This document shows positions 32,690 through 46,060 of a stretch of 64,000 bases of DNA, piece by piece (the first letter of the stretch is position 1; each line of letters opens with the position of its first letter). The notes under the pieces are model-generated. The model ran no database searches. It saw only the letters and a program-made list of their open reading frames with translations, and was not told the origin of the DNA. Position numbers and translations under genes: made by a program. This DNA is from Heracleum sosnowskyi (lineage: Eukaryota > Streptophyta > Magnoliopsida > Apiales > Apiaceae): assembly GCA_030848705.1 (NCBI GenBank), contig CM061235.1, positions 138,453,228-138,517,227 of the forward strand, written 5' to 3'.

Positions 32690-35600
32690 CTAACAGTAAA
32701 ACATCACCCTCTTGACATTGTCTTTTAATGCAGGTAAGGGCCTCACAGCAGCATTTACTTGAGGACGCGTGCTTCTTCCAACACCCATTCCACCACGTCC
32801 AGCAGGTGCCCCGCTTGTCATTGAAGCAGTATCGGATGACTCTGGCTCCATATAGAACCGAGCACGAAATGCTGCAAGGTGAGCATAGTATGCGGGTGGT
32901 ACTGCAAGGAGAAAAGAGAGTTATGCCAAATAGAATTTCAAAATAATCAGAATAACAGCAGAAACGTTCATGTGCAGAAGCAAAAAGGACATGAATTCTG
33001 AGTAAAGGTACTTACCAATTGATACTGACCGTGTGCACCTGGCATATCTGTAAACATAAACAAAAGTGACAGCATTTAAATTAATAATAACAAGAGATAT
33101 TAAAATAAACATTTGCAACACTATTACACAGTTCAAGCAGTCAGTTGCTGACAAATGCTAAAAGTGGACTTACGTATAGCATAAATTGTTTGTAAGAGAC
33201 TGCAAACCATCTGCTGAGAACTTGTTCTCATCCCAAAGGACATGATAATGTGCAGGCCTGCTGGTCCCCTGTGCACAAGTAAATCCCAAATAAAAACCAA
33301 AGGCAGTAAAACAAGCAGATATTTCAAAAACACTGTATAAGAGACAAGTTTAGAGTCATATTTACTTGGATCCCTGCGTGGCTGCAGAGATAGAAGTCAA
33401 ACTCAGTGGGGTGACAGATTTTAGAGTCTACCACAGTCCCTGAAACAACAAACAGATAAGCTCGTGATGTTGTTTGATAGCACTAGACCAGAACTTAATA
33501 CAGAAGAGGCAAAAAAGTTACCAGGCAATATATTTCCGCTCCTGTCAACTGAATTACGGTCCCGATGATTGTTAGCAAACAACCTTGTGTGATGACGCTT
33601 TTGAACTACAACAAATGTAACTGGAGGCTGATAGTTTGCCTCTAAAGAGGCACATGCCTGTGATCGTATTTATTTGAAGTTAAAAGCAGCAATAAAATTT
33701 ACATGAGAACACATAGGCTTCCTCGCCTTTATGGCACATCGAGCAATATATACATAAAAATTGCATATAAAATACCTTTCGTATTGCATCAAGCTCATAC
33801 AGCAAAACTTGGTAGAACTGCCCCTCACTCACACCATCCCTACAGATGCAATATATTATTAGGAGTCATTGACATAAGAAAGAGCACATATGAGCTACAA
33901 AACAACTTAACAAATAACAAATACCTGTAAAAAATAATCCGCTGTGGCTTCTGACCAGTTGCTCTACGGAATGAAATGAGTAATTCCCTGCAGCAAAGAA
34001 CAATCAATGTAGCTTCCCCTTCGGTAAATTAATAAGTCGAAGTTTGAAAAACTTTCAACCCATTTACAAACTTAAAAGACATAATTGCACAACAAAATAA
34101 AAACAGTAACACCAAAAAAGATGCAAAACAAATTTTTTTGAACAGCGGCTAAAGAGTATACTTTATCATGCCACCATGGACAGGTCCTCTATTTGGGTCC
34201 TGCCAGGTCTTGTACAGATCTTCGATGAGCTCCTGCCGATGTGGTTGGGCACAAACAAGGCCGGCATACTTCGTTACCTCCGGCCAATCTTGGGAGGCAA
34301 CAACCTGTATTCCATTAAAATAAAATGGTTCATACTGAAGATCATGGTACATTTTAACAATATGGTGACAATACAAAGAAAACCCACTAGCAGATTAGAT
34401 TATATGCGAGTCAGTTTATACCGCTGCTATCGAGGGACTTGAATCTTCCCCAGGGTGAGGATGTGTTACATCAGCACCAAAAATTATAGTAGGTCTATCA
34501 CTAACAAGAGGAATGCGCCTTGAAAGTGCATCAACAAGGACTGTATTTCTTCCTCCTACTTTTACATTAATCTTCAATGCCACATTTGCAAGATATTGCT
34601 TGCTCATTTTAAACACGTGCTTTGTCAAGCAGCACTGGGAAACAATACCTAGATCCGTCTCACAAATTCTCTTCAGATCACCTGCAACATTATAAAATAA
34701 ACAAACAAATAGAGCACATGGCATTCACACCAGTCACAATATAAGAGTACCAACACCAACGTAATTATTTCAGGTCAGAACTAAATACCATAAAGAGAGC
34801 CATTGTTGTCAGGAAGAATAACAATTAAGAGATCGAGCTCCCTTTGGGTTCTTGCAAAGGCCTCCCTGGATCGAGCTTTTAACACTTTTTCTACTTGATC
34901 CGGACGGGCACTGAATGCAGGGAGGACAGGTTCAGGATTGAATTGCTACAGGAAGCAGTTCATATTAGAAACTTCTCTAATGGATAGAAATTAGCAACAC
35001 ATCAAAATCACAAAGCTGTTGAGGCTATACCATGCCCGATATATTGCACATTTGAGCAAGCTCATGACAGAACCCACGAGCAGAATTATCTTGCACATTT
35101 CGTGCGAAGTTAGCACACATCCAACTGTTGACTATGCCCCCATTGACCATTTTCTGAAAAAACAAGGCAACGATTTTAAATAAGTTATAACTCGGATTTT
35201 TCTTTGCCAAGTAAAAGTTGTGCATCAGTTACAGACTATTAATACCTTATATATAATAAGCGTAAGGGAGATCTTATCCAAAACTTTGGTCGGTCACTGT
35301 ACTACCAAAAGTATATGATCCGTTGGATTATAAAACTATAAATATTCAAATAGATGAGGACCGTTAGATATAATATTAAAAATTGTATTTGATTAATAAT
35401 ATGATAGTATTTAAATACTAAAAGATGTATTTTGATAATTTAAACCAACTATAAATGGGTTTTCTATATTGAATAGAAATCTTTATATAAAAATTCGTAA
35501 TTATCTTTTCTCTTTAGTTTATGGATAGTTCCAGTTAGATAAAAATTAATAAATCATCATTAAATTAAAGATAATTTTGTTAGCTTCGTATGGGCTGTAA

Positions 35601-38600
35601 AATCGTTAAAATCTGTTGTCCAAAACTCAAGATAGAGCCCAAACAGTAAAGTGATTATCTAAATTTTAATAAATATTTTTTTTATCGTAGATTTAATTTT
35701 TTCCCTAATTCTTTTAAATTTATAAATTCTATTTTTATTTCAATAAAATATTAAAATCAATTTAAGAAAAAATTAAAATCGATATGGTCCCTGTACGATC
35801 ACTATACGACCAAATTAATAATTACAGTTAGATCTTAAATAGATCGATGAGAATTGTTAGATCTAATATTAAAAAGTGTATCTGATTAATAATAGAATTA
35901 TATTTAAATACTAAAAAGTGTATTATGATAATTTCAAAGTTTTCTATGTAAAAATTCTTAAATATCTTTTCTCTTGAATTTATGTATACTTCCAATTAGA
36001 TAATAATTGTTAAACCAAATATCAACATAACAATTCATATTGATTACAATATTAAAAATTATCAATATAATGTTGATGTATATCATACTAACAATGATAC
36101 ACGTGAACCTACACAGACTTACGAGCACTCCTACATAAATAAATTTAAACACTTTTTTTTCTGAAGGAACATAACAATTTGATTAATCCAAATTATAATT
36201 TTATTATTTTACATATAACAAACATAAAAGGATAATATCAAAATATTATTAAAATATTGAGGGTTTCATATTCATAAACGATAATTTTGAATATAATACT
36301 TATATTAAAATGTGTATTTGATTAAAGGTAGGATTATATTTAAATACTAAGAAGTGTGTTTTGATAATTTAAACCAATTATAAATTGGTTTTCTATATTG
36401 AATTGAATTTTTTATGTAAAAATTCTTAACCATCTTTTGTTTTCGGTTTATGTGTAGGTCAACAGGTCAAGTTAGATAATAATTATTAAACCATCATTAA
36501 ATTAAAGATAATTTTGTTAGTTTCGCATGGGTTGTAAAATCGTCAAAATTCAATTTCTAAAACTCAGGATATAACCCACATAGTAAAGTGAGTATCTAAA
36601 TTTTAATAAATATTTTTTTTATTTTTGTAGCACCAGTTTATTTATTTTTCCACTAATTGTTTTAAATATAGAAATTTTATGTTTCTTTCAATAAAGTATT
36701 AAAATTAATTAAGAACAAATTCAAATCGATAAAGAATATAATAATATGAGAATAAAATTTTATATAATCATAACATAATTTTTATTCTATTTAATAATTT
36801 TTAAGTAATAATGTATTTTAAAATTTTATATACACTGTAAATAAAACCGAAACATTAAAAGTAAAAGCAGTTAGTAAGATACTTATATCAGTATATACTT
36901 GATATCCTTATTATATTAAATCCTTATTAATACCTTATAGATCTTATCCAAAATTTTGATGGTACGGTCTTGGACAACCAAACTAATAAGGACCATTAGA
37001 TCTTAACTAGATAAATGAAAATCGTTAGATCAAATATTAAAAAAGTGTATTTTATTAATAATAAGATTATATTTAAATTCTAAAAAGTGTATTTTGATAA
37101 TTTAAACCAAATATAAATAAGTTTTCTATATTGAATAGAATTCTCCATGTAAAAAATTCGTGACTTTCTTTTCTCTTTCATGGACAATTCCAGTTAGATA
37201 AAAATTGTTAAGCCATCTTTTAATTAAAGATAATTTAGTTATCTGGGTGTAAAATCGTCAAAATCTAATTTTTAAAACACAAGATAAAGCCCAAATTAGT
37301 AAAGTGGGTATTTAAATTCTAATAATAATTATTACGTCATCATTATTTTAATGTCAATTTAATTACTTTTTTCTAACTATTTTAAATTTAGAAATATATG
37401 TTCAAAAATTGAAATCAATCTAAGAAAAATTCAAATCAACAAAAAATATAATAATACGAGGATAAAATTTTATAAAATTGTGCATATTTTTTATATTATT
37501 TTATTAAATTTTTTATCATAACTAATTAAATATTATTTATTATTAAATAATAAATTATACGCAAATGGTGATTTTGTTTTATAAGAACTCATAGAGACCT
37601 AATTTCATTGTTAGCAGGACTATATTCATATTTAAAAAAACCGTATTTTGAAATTTTAGACTCAGCTACAGAAGAGACCTAACTTTTTAACCTATATACA
37701 TTGTAAATTATTAAATTCGAAACTTTAAAAGTTTGTTAATCAATTAGTATAGTACTTTTTTGAAAAATCGTACTTTATAAAAAATATTATCAAATAACCC
37801 ATGTCTACAAGAAAAAAAAATGAAAAAAATTCTTATTTTTCAAAAAAATCCTGTAATTTTAATATGTTGTTGGTAGATTCAAACTTTAGATCATTGCACG
37901 TGATAAATTTTACTCTTATATCTAACGTTTCTCAACAATTTAATTTGAAAGATCCAACGATTATGAATTGAGTGATCAAGCGACCATACTTATAAGAAAA
38001 CTTTCATTATTTAGTCTTTAATATAATAACATAGATTTTTACGGGATATACTATAAAAAAATGAATTTTTTACAGAATTTTGATCGTCACGGTGTACTAC
38101 TTTAAAAGAAGAACTATTACAAAAAATAAAATTATATTTTAATTGATAATGTATTTTCTCAAAAGTTCAAAGTTCCCGCATCATTAACATATTACAAAAG
38201 AGAATATATTATATTTTAGCAATAAATATTTTAAAAAAATATATTAAAAAATATTTAAAAAATTAATGATGTTATCCTGGTAGTTTGGTCCTAAATACCG
38301 CCAAAACATTCTCAACCGTTAGATCCAATACTTTGAAAAATAGAAGATCAAGATTATATCATATAAAAAGAAGTTATTATCTAAAAATGATATAAGTTAA
38401 AAGATATTATATTAGGATTGGATTTTCCAAAAAGTTAAAACATAAAAAAAGTTGTAATTAAATAAGGAAACCCATTTAATATCAAAATAATAAAAATCGT
38501 TTAATCTTAAATAGATAGGTGAAAACCGTTAGATTTAACATTAAAAACTTTATTTGGTTAATAAAGAGTATTCTAATAATCTAAACTACATATAAGTAGA

Positions 38601-41600
38601 TTTCCTAAATCGAATAGAATTCTCAATATTAAATTTCGTCACTTTATTCTCTTTTTAGTTTTAGAATAGAATTTCATGTGGACCGTAAAATTCGCCAAAT
38701 CTAACTTTTATAACTCAATATAAACAAATATTAAATTGAGCGTGTAAAATATAATAAATATCAAAATTTTAAATATAATTCTTTTTGGCTAAATCTTTTT
38801 TAACAATAATTTAATCATGTAAACTAATAACTTTTAAATATTAAAATATTCATAAATAAATATAATTATAAATATTAAAAAAAACAACCGTGTGTTCCAT
38901 GGGTAATTAAAATATAATTATAAACAAAATAATTATAAATAAAATTTAAGTAACCGTGCATCGCACGGGCTGTAAGCTAGTACAGGAATAACAACTATTA
39001 ACCATTTCTTTGAACTACCTATTCCAAAAATATTAATATTATGACTCGCAGCTTAGCAAGGAAGCATTACTTTACACTTAGATGCCTAAAAACAACACTA
39101 ATAGAGCACCGCCAAGCATACTTAGTGGGTATAATGCTTTTAACACAACATCTATGTCTTAAGTTTATATTATGAATCTCCCATGTCATTCCGTTTTACA
39201 AAGCACTGTTATGCCTCTCAAGCCATATAAAATACTTAATAGAGTTAATCAATAGACTGAAGTGCTAACAGGTGAATATGAAAAAAATGATTTAAAATAA
39301 CACAAAACAAGGTAAGTGCAAATGGGCATCACCAAATTTATCAAAATTGACAAGGTCTGAGGTATAGAGTGGTAATACTAGCTCAAGGAAGTATTACCTT
39401 GTTCATCATATTCCACTGGCCAACTTGTGGAAGACAATCCTGCTCACGACCTGTCTCGTGATATTTCAGCTGCACAAGACAAAGGCAGTAGTTATTCACT
39501 AACCAACATAGGCTAGCAAAGAAGAATGAGCATGCATACATGATAAGATGAATCAGATTAACGAATAATATAACAATAATCAATTACCCGAGGAGGAGGC
39601 AGAATTCTAGCTTCCACAGAAGCCATCCTGTCACTAATTTTTATGCCGAACTCCTTTGCATAGGGATCTTGATCATATCGATTATGGTTAACAGTCTGAA
39701 TGACAATAGCAAAAAGTATATTAGACCAATATCTAAAAATGATCAACAACATAATGTGATCACAATGAAGTTCCGACATGTAATCTTTCAGTTCTGATGT
39801 GTAAACGCTAGGGAAAGTGTAGTTTCATTGTTTTTCTTCTTTCTGAATCTTTATGTGATTTACAGTACCTTGTTTCGTACAGAACAAACAAAAAAACATA
39901 CAGAAAAAAAAATAACTACAAAATATATAAAGTAATATAATATATATTAAAAATATAATTATTCACTCAATTACGGCATGAAGTTAAACTGTAGCTACAA
40001 ATTTGAAGAGCACAAAATTAATTAGAAATACCAGGAGTTCTGTAAAACAAACCTTCATAATATCTGACTCCCTATCGCTAGGACGCTGACAGGTAACCTT
40101 CAGCAGGGCAGTAATTTGCCTCTCATTCAATCGCTTGGAATACCTTTGTCCTTGCACAATCTTGCACACCTGAAAAAGTAATGAGCTAAGCATATGCATT
40201 TTTAATAGGATTGCAAGCTAACATAAATTAGTAGCACAAACCTCCATAGGCAAATAGTTTGGTCTCTGCGGATTACCAACTTGAAGACAAGGCAATTGAG
40301 TATGTTGAATGCCAAACCCATAGGTCTCTCTGAAATATTCCACCACCGACTTAACAGTTCCTCTTTCATCAATAGGAAAACTGAAAAATAAAATCAATTG
40401 CATGTCAGACATGATATGCCGATGTTGCATAATTAAGATTAGTAAGTAACAGTAATAAATAGAAATTTGATTTATACGTCAGCTCGCGTGTTGTCTGTGA
40501 TGTTAAGCCGGATATGCGATACTTTCGCCGCATGTTTCCCCGATGGGTAACTTCAACTTTGACCCCTCGTAATGCTTTTTTGATCTGTCAGATATTAAAA
40601 TCCAAATTAAAACAGTCAACTTGACAGTAACAAGTGGAAAAAGGAGAAATCTGACAAACATTGACATAAGAATAGAACACAATACTTATCATGTCCAATT
40701 TAAGAACAATTAAATATTCAGAATAGCAAAACTTTTCTACAACTTATCCTAATAAAGAACCCACTGCTTATGCTTGAACTAGAACAGAAAATTATTATTT
40801 TCTTGCAATGATTGGGAATGTTTCCCACACAACTCTAGACAGAAACCTAGATATTTTAAAATGTAATTTCCACTCCAGCCTCGTGTGTACAATTGTATGT
40901 TTGGAAGCAATCCCCTAAAAGAGGAGAATTAGGCGACCCCTCAGATGAGCATTCTTAGCAACTGATGCATGCATCTACCTAAATATACTTCCATCATCAA
41001 TATTTTTAGTAGGGCAATTTGAACATGCTATTAAAATTATTTGAACAGCCACACAGAAAAAGCTTCCCCTTTAATAATTTGAAAACTAAGTATTCCTAAT
41101 TTTAGAGATCTACGTGATATCATGTTGAAAAAAAAAATGTCTGAAACAATCAAAGTAACATATTAAATAACAAAAATTAAAGCACACATATAAACAAGAT
41201 TAAGTCTGCCCTATTGTAAACGCAACCCTGGACAGTTAAAAGAATATAAAAGGAAACTGATTTCACAATAATCATCCAAATGGACAGGACAGAAGTAAAC
41301 CTTTACACGATCTGCATCAGACAATGGCCTAGAAGAAACTTCCCTGTTCAAAAGCTGTGCTATGAATTCAATAACAGGAAGTGGTTCAATAAATGCTGTT
41401 GACGACATGTCTGCACCATCAAAAAGAGTTTAGTTACAATATTACAAATACCAGATTTTAGTTTATCAATAAATGATTGAAAAAATGAGAATTTTGTATT
41501 AATCGCTTGAATGAGTGAGAGTACTTGTATAGATATAAATTTGATGACAACCACTTAAGTATTTTTTGCGGTAACCGTATTTAGTTATATTGCAATGAAT

Positions 41601-43292
41601 CACCAGATTGAAAGAATATAGTAAAATTTACAGAAACTGAAGGCTGGTACAATTTAGCATATAGTCATAGACGCACCAATGTTCAATGACAAGCCCATCT
41701 GAGTCGGACGGATGCTTTGATAGAATCCTCTCCAGCTCTCAAGTCCCTCTCCCAGTGGTTGCTTTGTTCCAATATCAGGAGCATAGAACGAACGACCAAC
41801 AGGAGAAAACCTAATTGATTCACCAAAATTCAACTACATCAATACCACCATTATTATGAAGATATATCACTGCATAAAAGATAGCTATAAATTACAAGAG
41901 CCAAACAGGTCGGGCTTGATGCAAGTCATGCTTGATGTAAACCTACCTAGAAGTAGGCATCTCTCGAAGTACAATATCTAAAACTTGAAGTGCTTCTTGG
42001 GGCGAATCAGTCTGCCTTCCCCTCAAAAACTGGTCCAAGTGGTGTAAATTAGCTTGTGAAGCATATTTGATTACAATTTTGAATTCCCTTTCCCTTCTGC
42101 ATTAGGGAGGATAAATTGATTAATGGGTTGCTTACTAAAACAATAAAAAAATATATGTTTTAAGAAGGTAAGAGAATGTTTGCAATAATATTAAAAAGTC
42201 AAGAAAAATGCATACCTGGCATTGCCTGATCCATCATCTTCATCAGTGAGAGTGATTCTGAACTCTTTTGTTACAAAAGGTAGGGCCCCTGCTGTATATA
42301 AGCTCTTCCTACCATCATATGCAGGAAGACGATTTCCCAGGAGAGATGCTCGGTATAATTTCACAAGCTCTTTCATAATAGCACGGTTGACACCACGAGA
42401 TGTTACCTCTGGGGTGATGGAGACCTAAACATCATGACAAAAAGAATTTGTTGAATAAAAATGGAACTTTCAGGCATAAAGATAAAACACTAGACAACGG
42501 GCAGAAACTCACATCATAATGATGCAGTTCCTTATCCGGCAATTCTGCAAAAAAGTGGTTAGCCTTCACAATACATCGGGAACCGGTAGTACCCCTGCCA
42601 GGCCGAAGAGGGAAGTTGAGAGCTTTGCTCGAAACTGGAGGCTGATCACTCTCACTAGAAGAGCCTTCTTTCTCGACAGAAAGCTGTTCAAATTGCTGGG
42701 TCACTTGCGACGGAGTGGGCTCAGGAACAGAGGATGAAGAACTAGCCTCAGTCTCAATTACTGTTGATTTCACATATGGCATGGGTTGGGTCATCATCTC
42801 TGCTTGTCGTGGAGCCTGAAAAGCTTGGTGTAGGTCGGGGCCAGATGGCCTAGAAGGCCCACCTGTAGAAGGTACAAATCCTCCTTGGCTACCACCTCGG
42901 CCTTGCGGTGGTGGTCCTCTTGCTTGTTGGGTCTGTTGAGGGTACTGCTGTTGTCCCCTGCCTTGCATCTGATTGTACTCGGAAGGCCCTCCAAAACGCT
43001 GCTGTTGTTGGGGTGCTCCCCTACCCTGCTGATACATTTGCTCAGGTGCACCTCCATAGTACTGCTGAGGAGCCATTCCACCACGCTGATTTCCACGGCC
43101 ACCTCCGTAACTTCCGCGTCCTTGTCCTCCACCAGCCTGGTGCTGCTGGGGAGCCCTACCTCTACCACCACCACCTTGGTAGCCTCCACCCTGTTGCTGC
43201 TGCTGAGCTCCACCACCTCCACGGCCACGACCACGGCCTCCACTCCCTTCCTGCTGTTCATAACCCTCTCTTCCACCAGTAGCTTTCCTCAT
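32690..43292 (-). CDS. AGO1: ARGONAUTE1 (microRNA/siRNA slicer), 21 coding exons
   Basis: Predicted 1094 residues. Exons (minus, 5' to 3'): 43292-42513, 42424-42216, 42096-41947, 41810-41677, 41410-41301, 40584-40478, 40380-40242, 40169-40053, 39695-39588, 39469-39398, 35153-35031, 34945-34789, 34681-34422, 34304-34162, 33987-33925, 33839-33776, 33657-33522, 33439-33366, 33268-33174, 33047-33016, 32901-32690. All junctions are GT..AG and the frame closes exactly at TAG. The N-terminus is Gly/Arg/Gln-rich (about 1-190), then N, PAZ, MID and PIWI domains. Slicer residues are visible: [13 protein letters not shown] (about 805), YRDGVSEGQ (about 891), HYHVLWDE (about 991). It loads small RNAs and cleaves or represses target RNAs. 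Intron 10 is 4.2 kb because of a Helitron. Confidence 0.97.
35244..38980 (+). mobile_element. Helitron (or Helitron composite) inside AGO1 intron 10
   Basis: The right end is classic: hairpin CCGTGC-ATC-GCACGG (38954-38968), then GCTGTAAGCTAG ending at 38980 before a T. The left end, CCTTATATATAATAAGCG, matches the start of the fragment at 49459. It fills most of the 4.2-kb intron between 39398 and 35153 and is antisense to AGO1. A module (TTTTCTATATTGAATAGAA.. to GTAAAGTG) recurs near 35460, 36390, 37120 and, more decayed, 38600, and a second start-like sequence lies near 36926, so the insert is probably nested or internally duplicated. No coding capacity. Confidence 0.75.
42821..42841 (-). 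promoter_or_regulatory. Candidate miR168 target site in AGO1 coding sequence
   Basis: The plus strand here matches the known miR168 sequence at 16 of 21 positions, including an uninterrupted GCTTGGTG and AGGTCGGG; mismatches are at the two bases of each end and one in the middle. It encodes the GPDLHQAF segment, the same protein position as the miR168 site of other plant AGO1 genes. Known role: feedback control of AGO1 by its own pathway. Confidence 0.8.
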
Positions 43293-43307
43293 GCTGATAA
43301 CTAGTTA

Positions 43308-44233
43308 CTGCAATCGCCACTAAAAACAAATTCACTCAACAATCTCAAAATCAATCAACCAAGAAGAACAAGTATAATAATAAACAAATTGAGCATCAGG
43401 TAAAGCTGTACAAAACTAAACTCCACATATATAACAACACACACATATATATATACAGACTCAAACAAGAAAAAAATTTAAATGAGAACCAAAACAAATC
43501 ACCACATACATATATGAAATTCACCAGAATATTGGTAATTTGCTCAAAACATTTCGGTGACTTGCTTCTATTTAAATTGGTTTTCATTGGAACGTGACCA
43601 CATATATAAGCAATAGACAACGAAATCAAACATAAGAGATAAGCTCATAATTAAACACAAAAATATAAACAAAATCTAAAAAAAATCAAAAATGAAATTA
43701 AAATCATATATCATAACATATGTATAAGCAATTCCATCAACAAAATCAAACACAACAAATAATTTATGAATTAATGCATAACTAAATACAACAAACTAAC
43801 AATAAAATCAATCATAACAAATGAACAATTATATCAAACATTTAACAAACAACAAAATTAAACATAATACAATTAAACTAAAGATTATAACAAAACACTT
43901 TATTTAAACCAAAAAAAACACATTATTAATTACCAAACAAACACACACATACACACACTCATTTTGACACATTTAACATTAAAATGAAGATCAAAAAATC
44001 ATCAAAACAAACTCTATACAAAATTAAACACAAAAAATTAAAAATTAAACAGATCGAAACAAAATCGATGACATATATCACAAAAACAACAGATCTATAC
44101 ATACATATATATATACACACAAATTCATACATCAATAACGAGATAACAGACCAAAAACAATGAATCTCGGCACGATTATCGATAAAATAACATAACAACA
44201 GTGAAAAAAGCTTGAATTACAGTGTGATTATAC
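43308..44233 (-). other. 5' UTR intron of AGO1
   Basis: On minus, TTTCAG|GTATAATC (donor at 44233) and GATTGCAG|TAAC (acceptor at 43308) bracket a 926-bp AT-rich intron 15 nt upstream of the ATG. A 5' UTR intron is usual for plant AGO1. The intron contains no gene. Confidence 0.65.
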
Positions 44234-44330
44234 CTGAAAGAAGAATGTATGTATAGGTGTACGTATAGGCTCCAACAATTGAACACACACTGCCACCAAA
44301 CTCACTACTACGCGTCTGTGTGTATGTGTG

Positions 44331-44341
44331 TGTTTATATAG
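44331..44341 (-). promoter_or_regulatory. TATA box of AGO1
   Basis: CTATATAAACA on minus, about 100 bp upstream of the predicted leader donor and followed by a C/A-rich leader. Spacing suggests transcription start near 44300. Confidence 0.6.
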
Positions 44342-44792
44342 TGGAGTGAAGGCAAACCCTTGTGGGTTGGGCCGGGTCGTAAAATGACGGAAATGGCCCT
44401 GTTCAGCTCGTGTGTATTTTGAATGTGGGTGGACTCTTTTGTTTACATGGTGGAGATTATGTGACGTGGATTTGCTTGCGTGGATTATCTAGGAGATTTT
44501 GTTAATAATATCTGATTTTAAATGCAGTTTTGTTTTTATCTTTAAAAAAACGGTTTGGTAAGATTCTCTAATTTACTGTATTTATTTTTTAAGAATATTG
44601 GTGGGTCTAGAAGGTTCATTGATATATTGAAATGAAAAAGTTATACAAGAATTTCATTTTATTTGAATTTGAAAATTTTGGAAAATATTGAAAAGTTGAT
44701 CAATAATGGAAATTTATTTTCAAATATTACGTACCTCTTATTTCCTTCGCATTTATTTCTTGGATTTTAAAATTAGGAAACATATACAACAA
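44342..44792. other. AGO1 upstream region
   Basis: Likely AGO1 promoter sequence (GC-richer up to about 44500), then AT-rich DNA to the Helitron at 44793. No gene. Confidence 0.5.
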
Positions 44793-46010
44793 TCTATACT
44801 ATATTATTAAAGACGAAACATTAAAAGTTTTGGTCGGTCGGTCGGTCGGTATTTGGGCCGATTCACGGGCCTATCTATAATTAATAACTAATTACCTTTT
44901 TTCACTACATTACCTATTTTATATTTTTTTAAAACTAAACCAACTCATCTTCTAAAAATAAAACGGGCAACATATATATAATATGGTAATATTATTATAT
45001 ATTTATAAACGATTATCTTTTTCAGCTAAAACATATTATTTTTATATTTTTTACCTAAAACAACTCATCTTATATATAGGACACATATATGGAAACCAAG
45101 TTATTGATAACCAATTACCTTTTTCAGCTAAAACATATTACCTATTTTATATATCTATTTAACTAAAACAAATCATTTTCTAAAAATAAGACGAGCAATA
45201 TATATATATATATATATATATAATGGTAATATTATTATATATTTATAACCGACAGCTAAAACACATTATATGTTTTATATTTTCTAACTAAAACAACTTA
45301 TCTTCTAAATATAATACATGCAAAATAAATATACAATGGTAATATTGTTTTATATAAATATTAATAAATAACAAGTTATTCTTTTCAGCTAAAACAAATT
45401 ACCTCTTTTATATTTTCTAACTTAAACAACTAATTTTTTAAAATTAATGCAGACGACGTATATATAAAAAAATTAATATCATTTTATATAATTGTTAATA
45501 AGTAACTAATTGTCTTTTCAAGGATATTACCTGTTTTATATTTTTTAACTGAAACAACTCATGTTCAAATTAAAAATAACACGGGCAAAAGATAGATATA
45601 TTGGTAATATTATTATATTAAACTTATGAAATTCATGTTTATTATAATTTTTTTAACATTCAATTTAAACGAGATAATTAATGAAAATAAAAGTAATAGT
45701 ATATTCAAATAAACTCGGTATATTGAACAAGCACATATTTTGATATTTGCACTTGAGTCCCTTTTTAGATTTTTAAGAGTAAAAAAATACAAATCATTAG
45801 ATCTGTTATTTGAAAATATTTCATATTTTAATATCTAAAATACTACTATTGATTACGTCAATAATATATTAAATTTAAATATTATATTGTTAGATTTATA
45901 AATCCAATATATATATTAAAATTTTATCAAATTATATATAATAACTAAAATCTAAATAAAAAATAAGAAAATATTAAAGAAGACCGTGCATCGCACGGGA
46001 TATAAGCTAG
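44793..46010 (+). mobile_element. Non-autonomous Helitron (GAAACATT family), plus orientation
   Basis: Starts TCTATACTATATTATTAAAG then GACGAAACATTAAAAG; ends with hairpin CCGTGC-ATC-GCACGG (45984-45998) and GGGATATAAGCTAG at 46010. It lies exactly between A (44792) and T (46011). 1218 bp. A GGTC/GGTCGGT microrepeat occurs near the start, and the interior repeats modules with AGCTAAAACATATTA. No coding sequence. Confidence 0.85.
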
Positions 46011-46060
46011 TAACATTTAAATAGTTGACTAGGAAAAATCTATATTATGTACTATGTGTA

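Noticed and set aside
42794..43304. Long overlapping frames on both strands opposite the AGO1 N-terminus
   Set aside because: Caused by the repetitive Gly/Gln/Arg-rich coding sequence; the AGO1 frame joins the downstream exons and explains the region.
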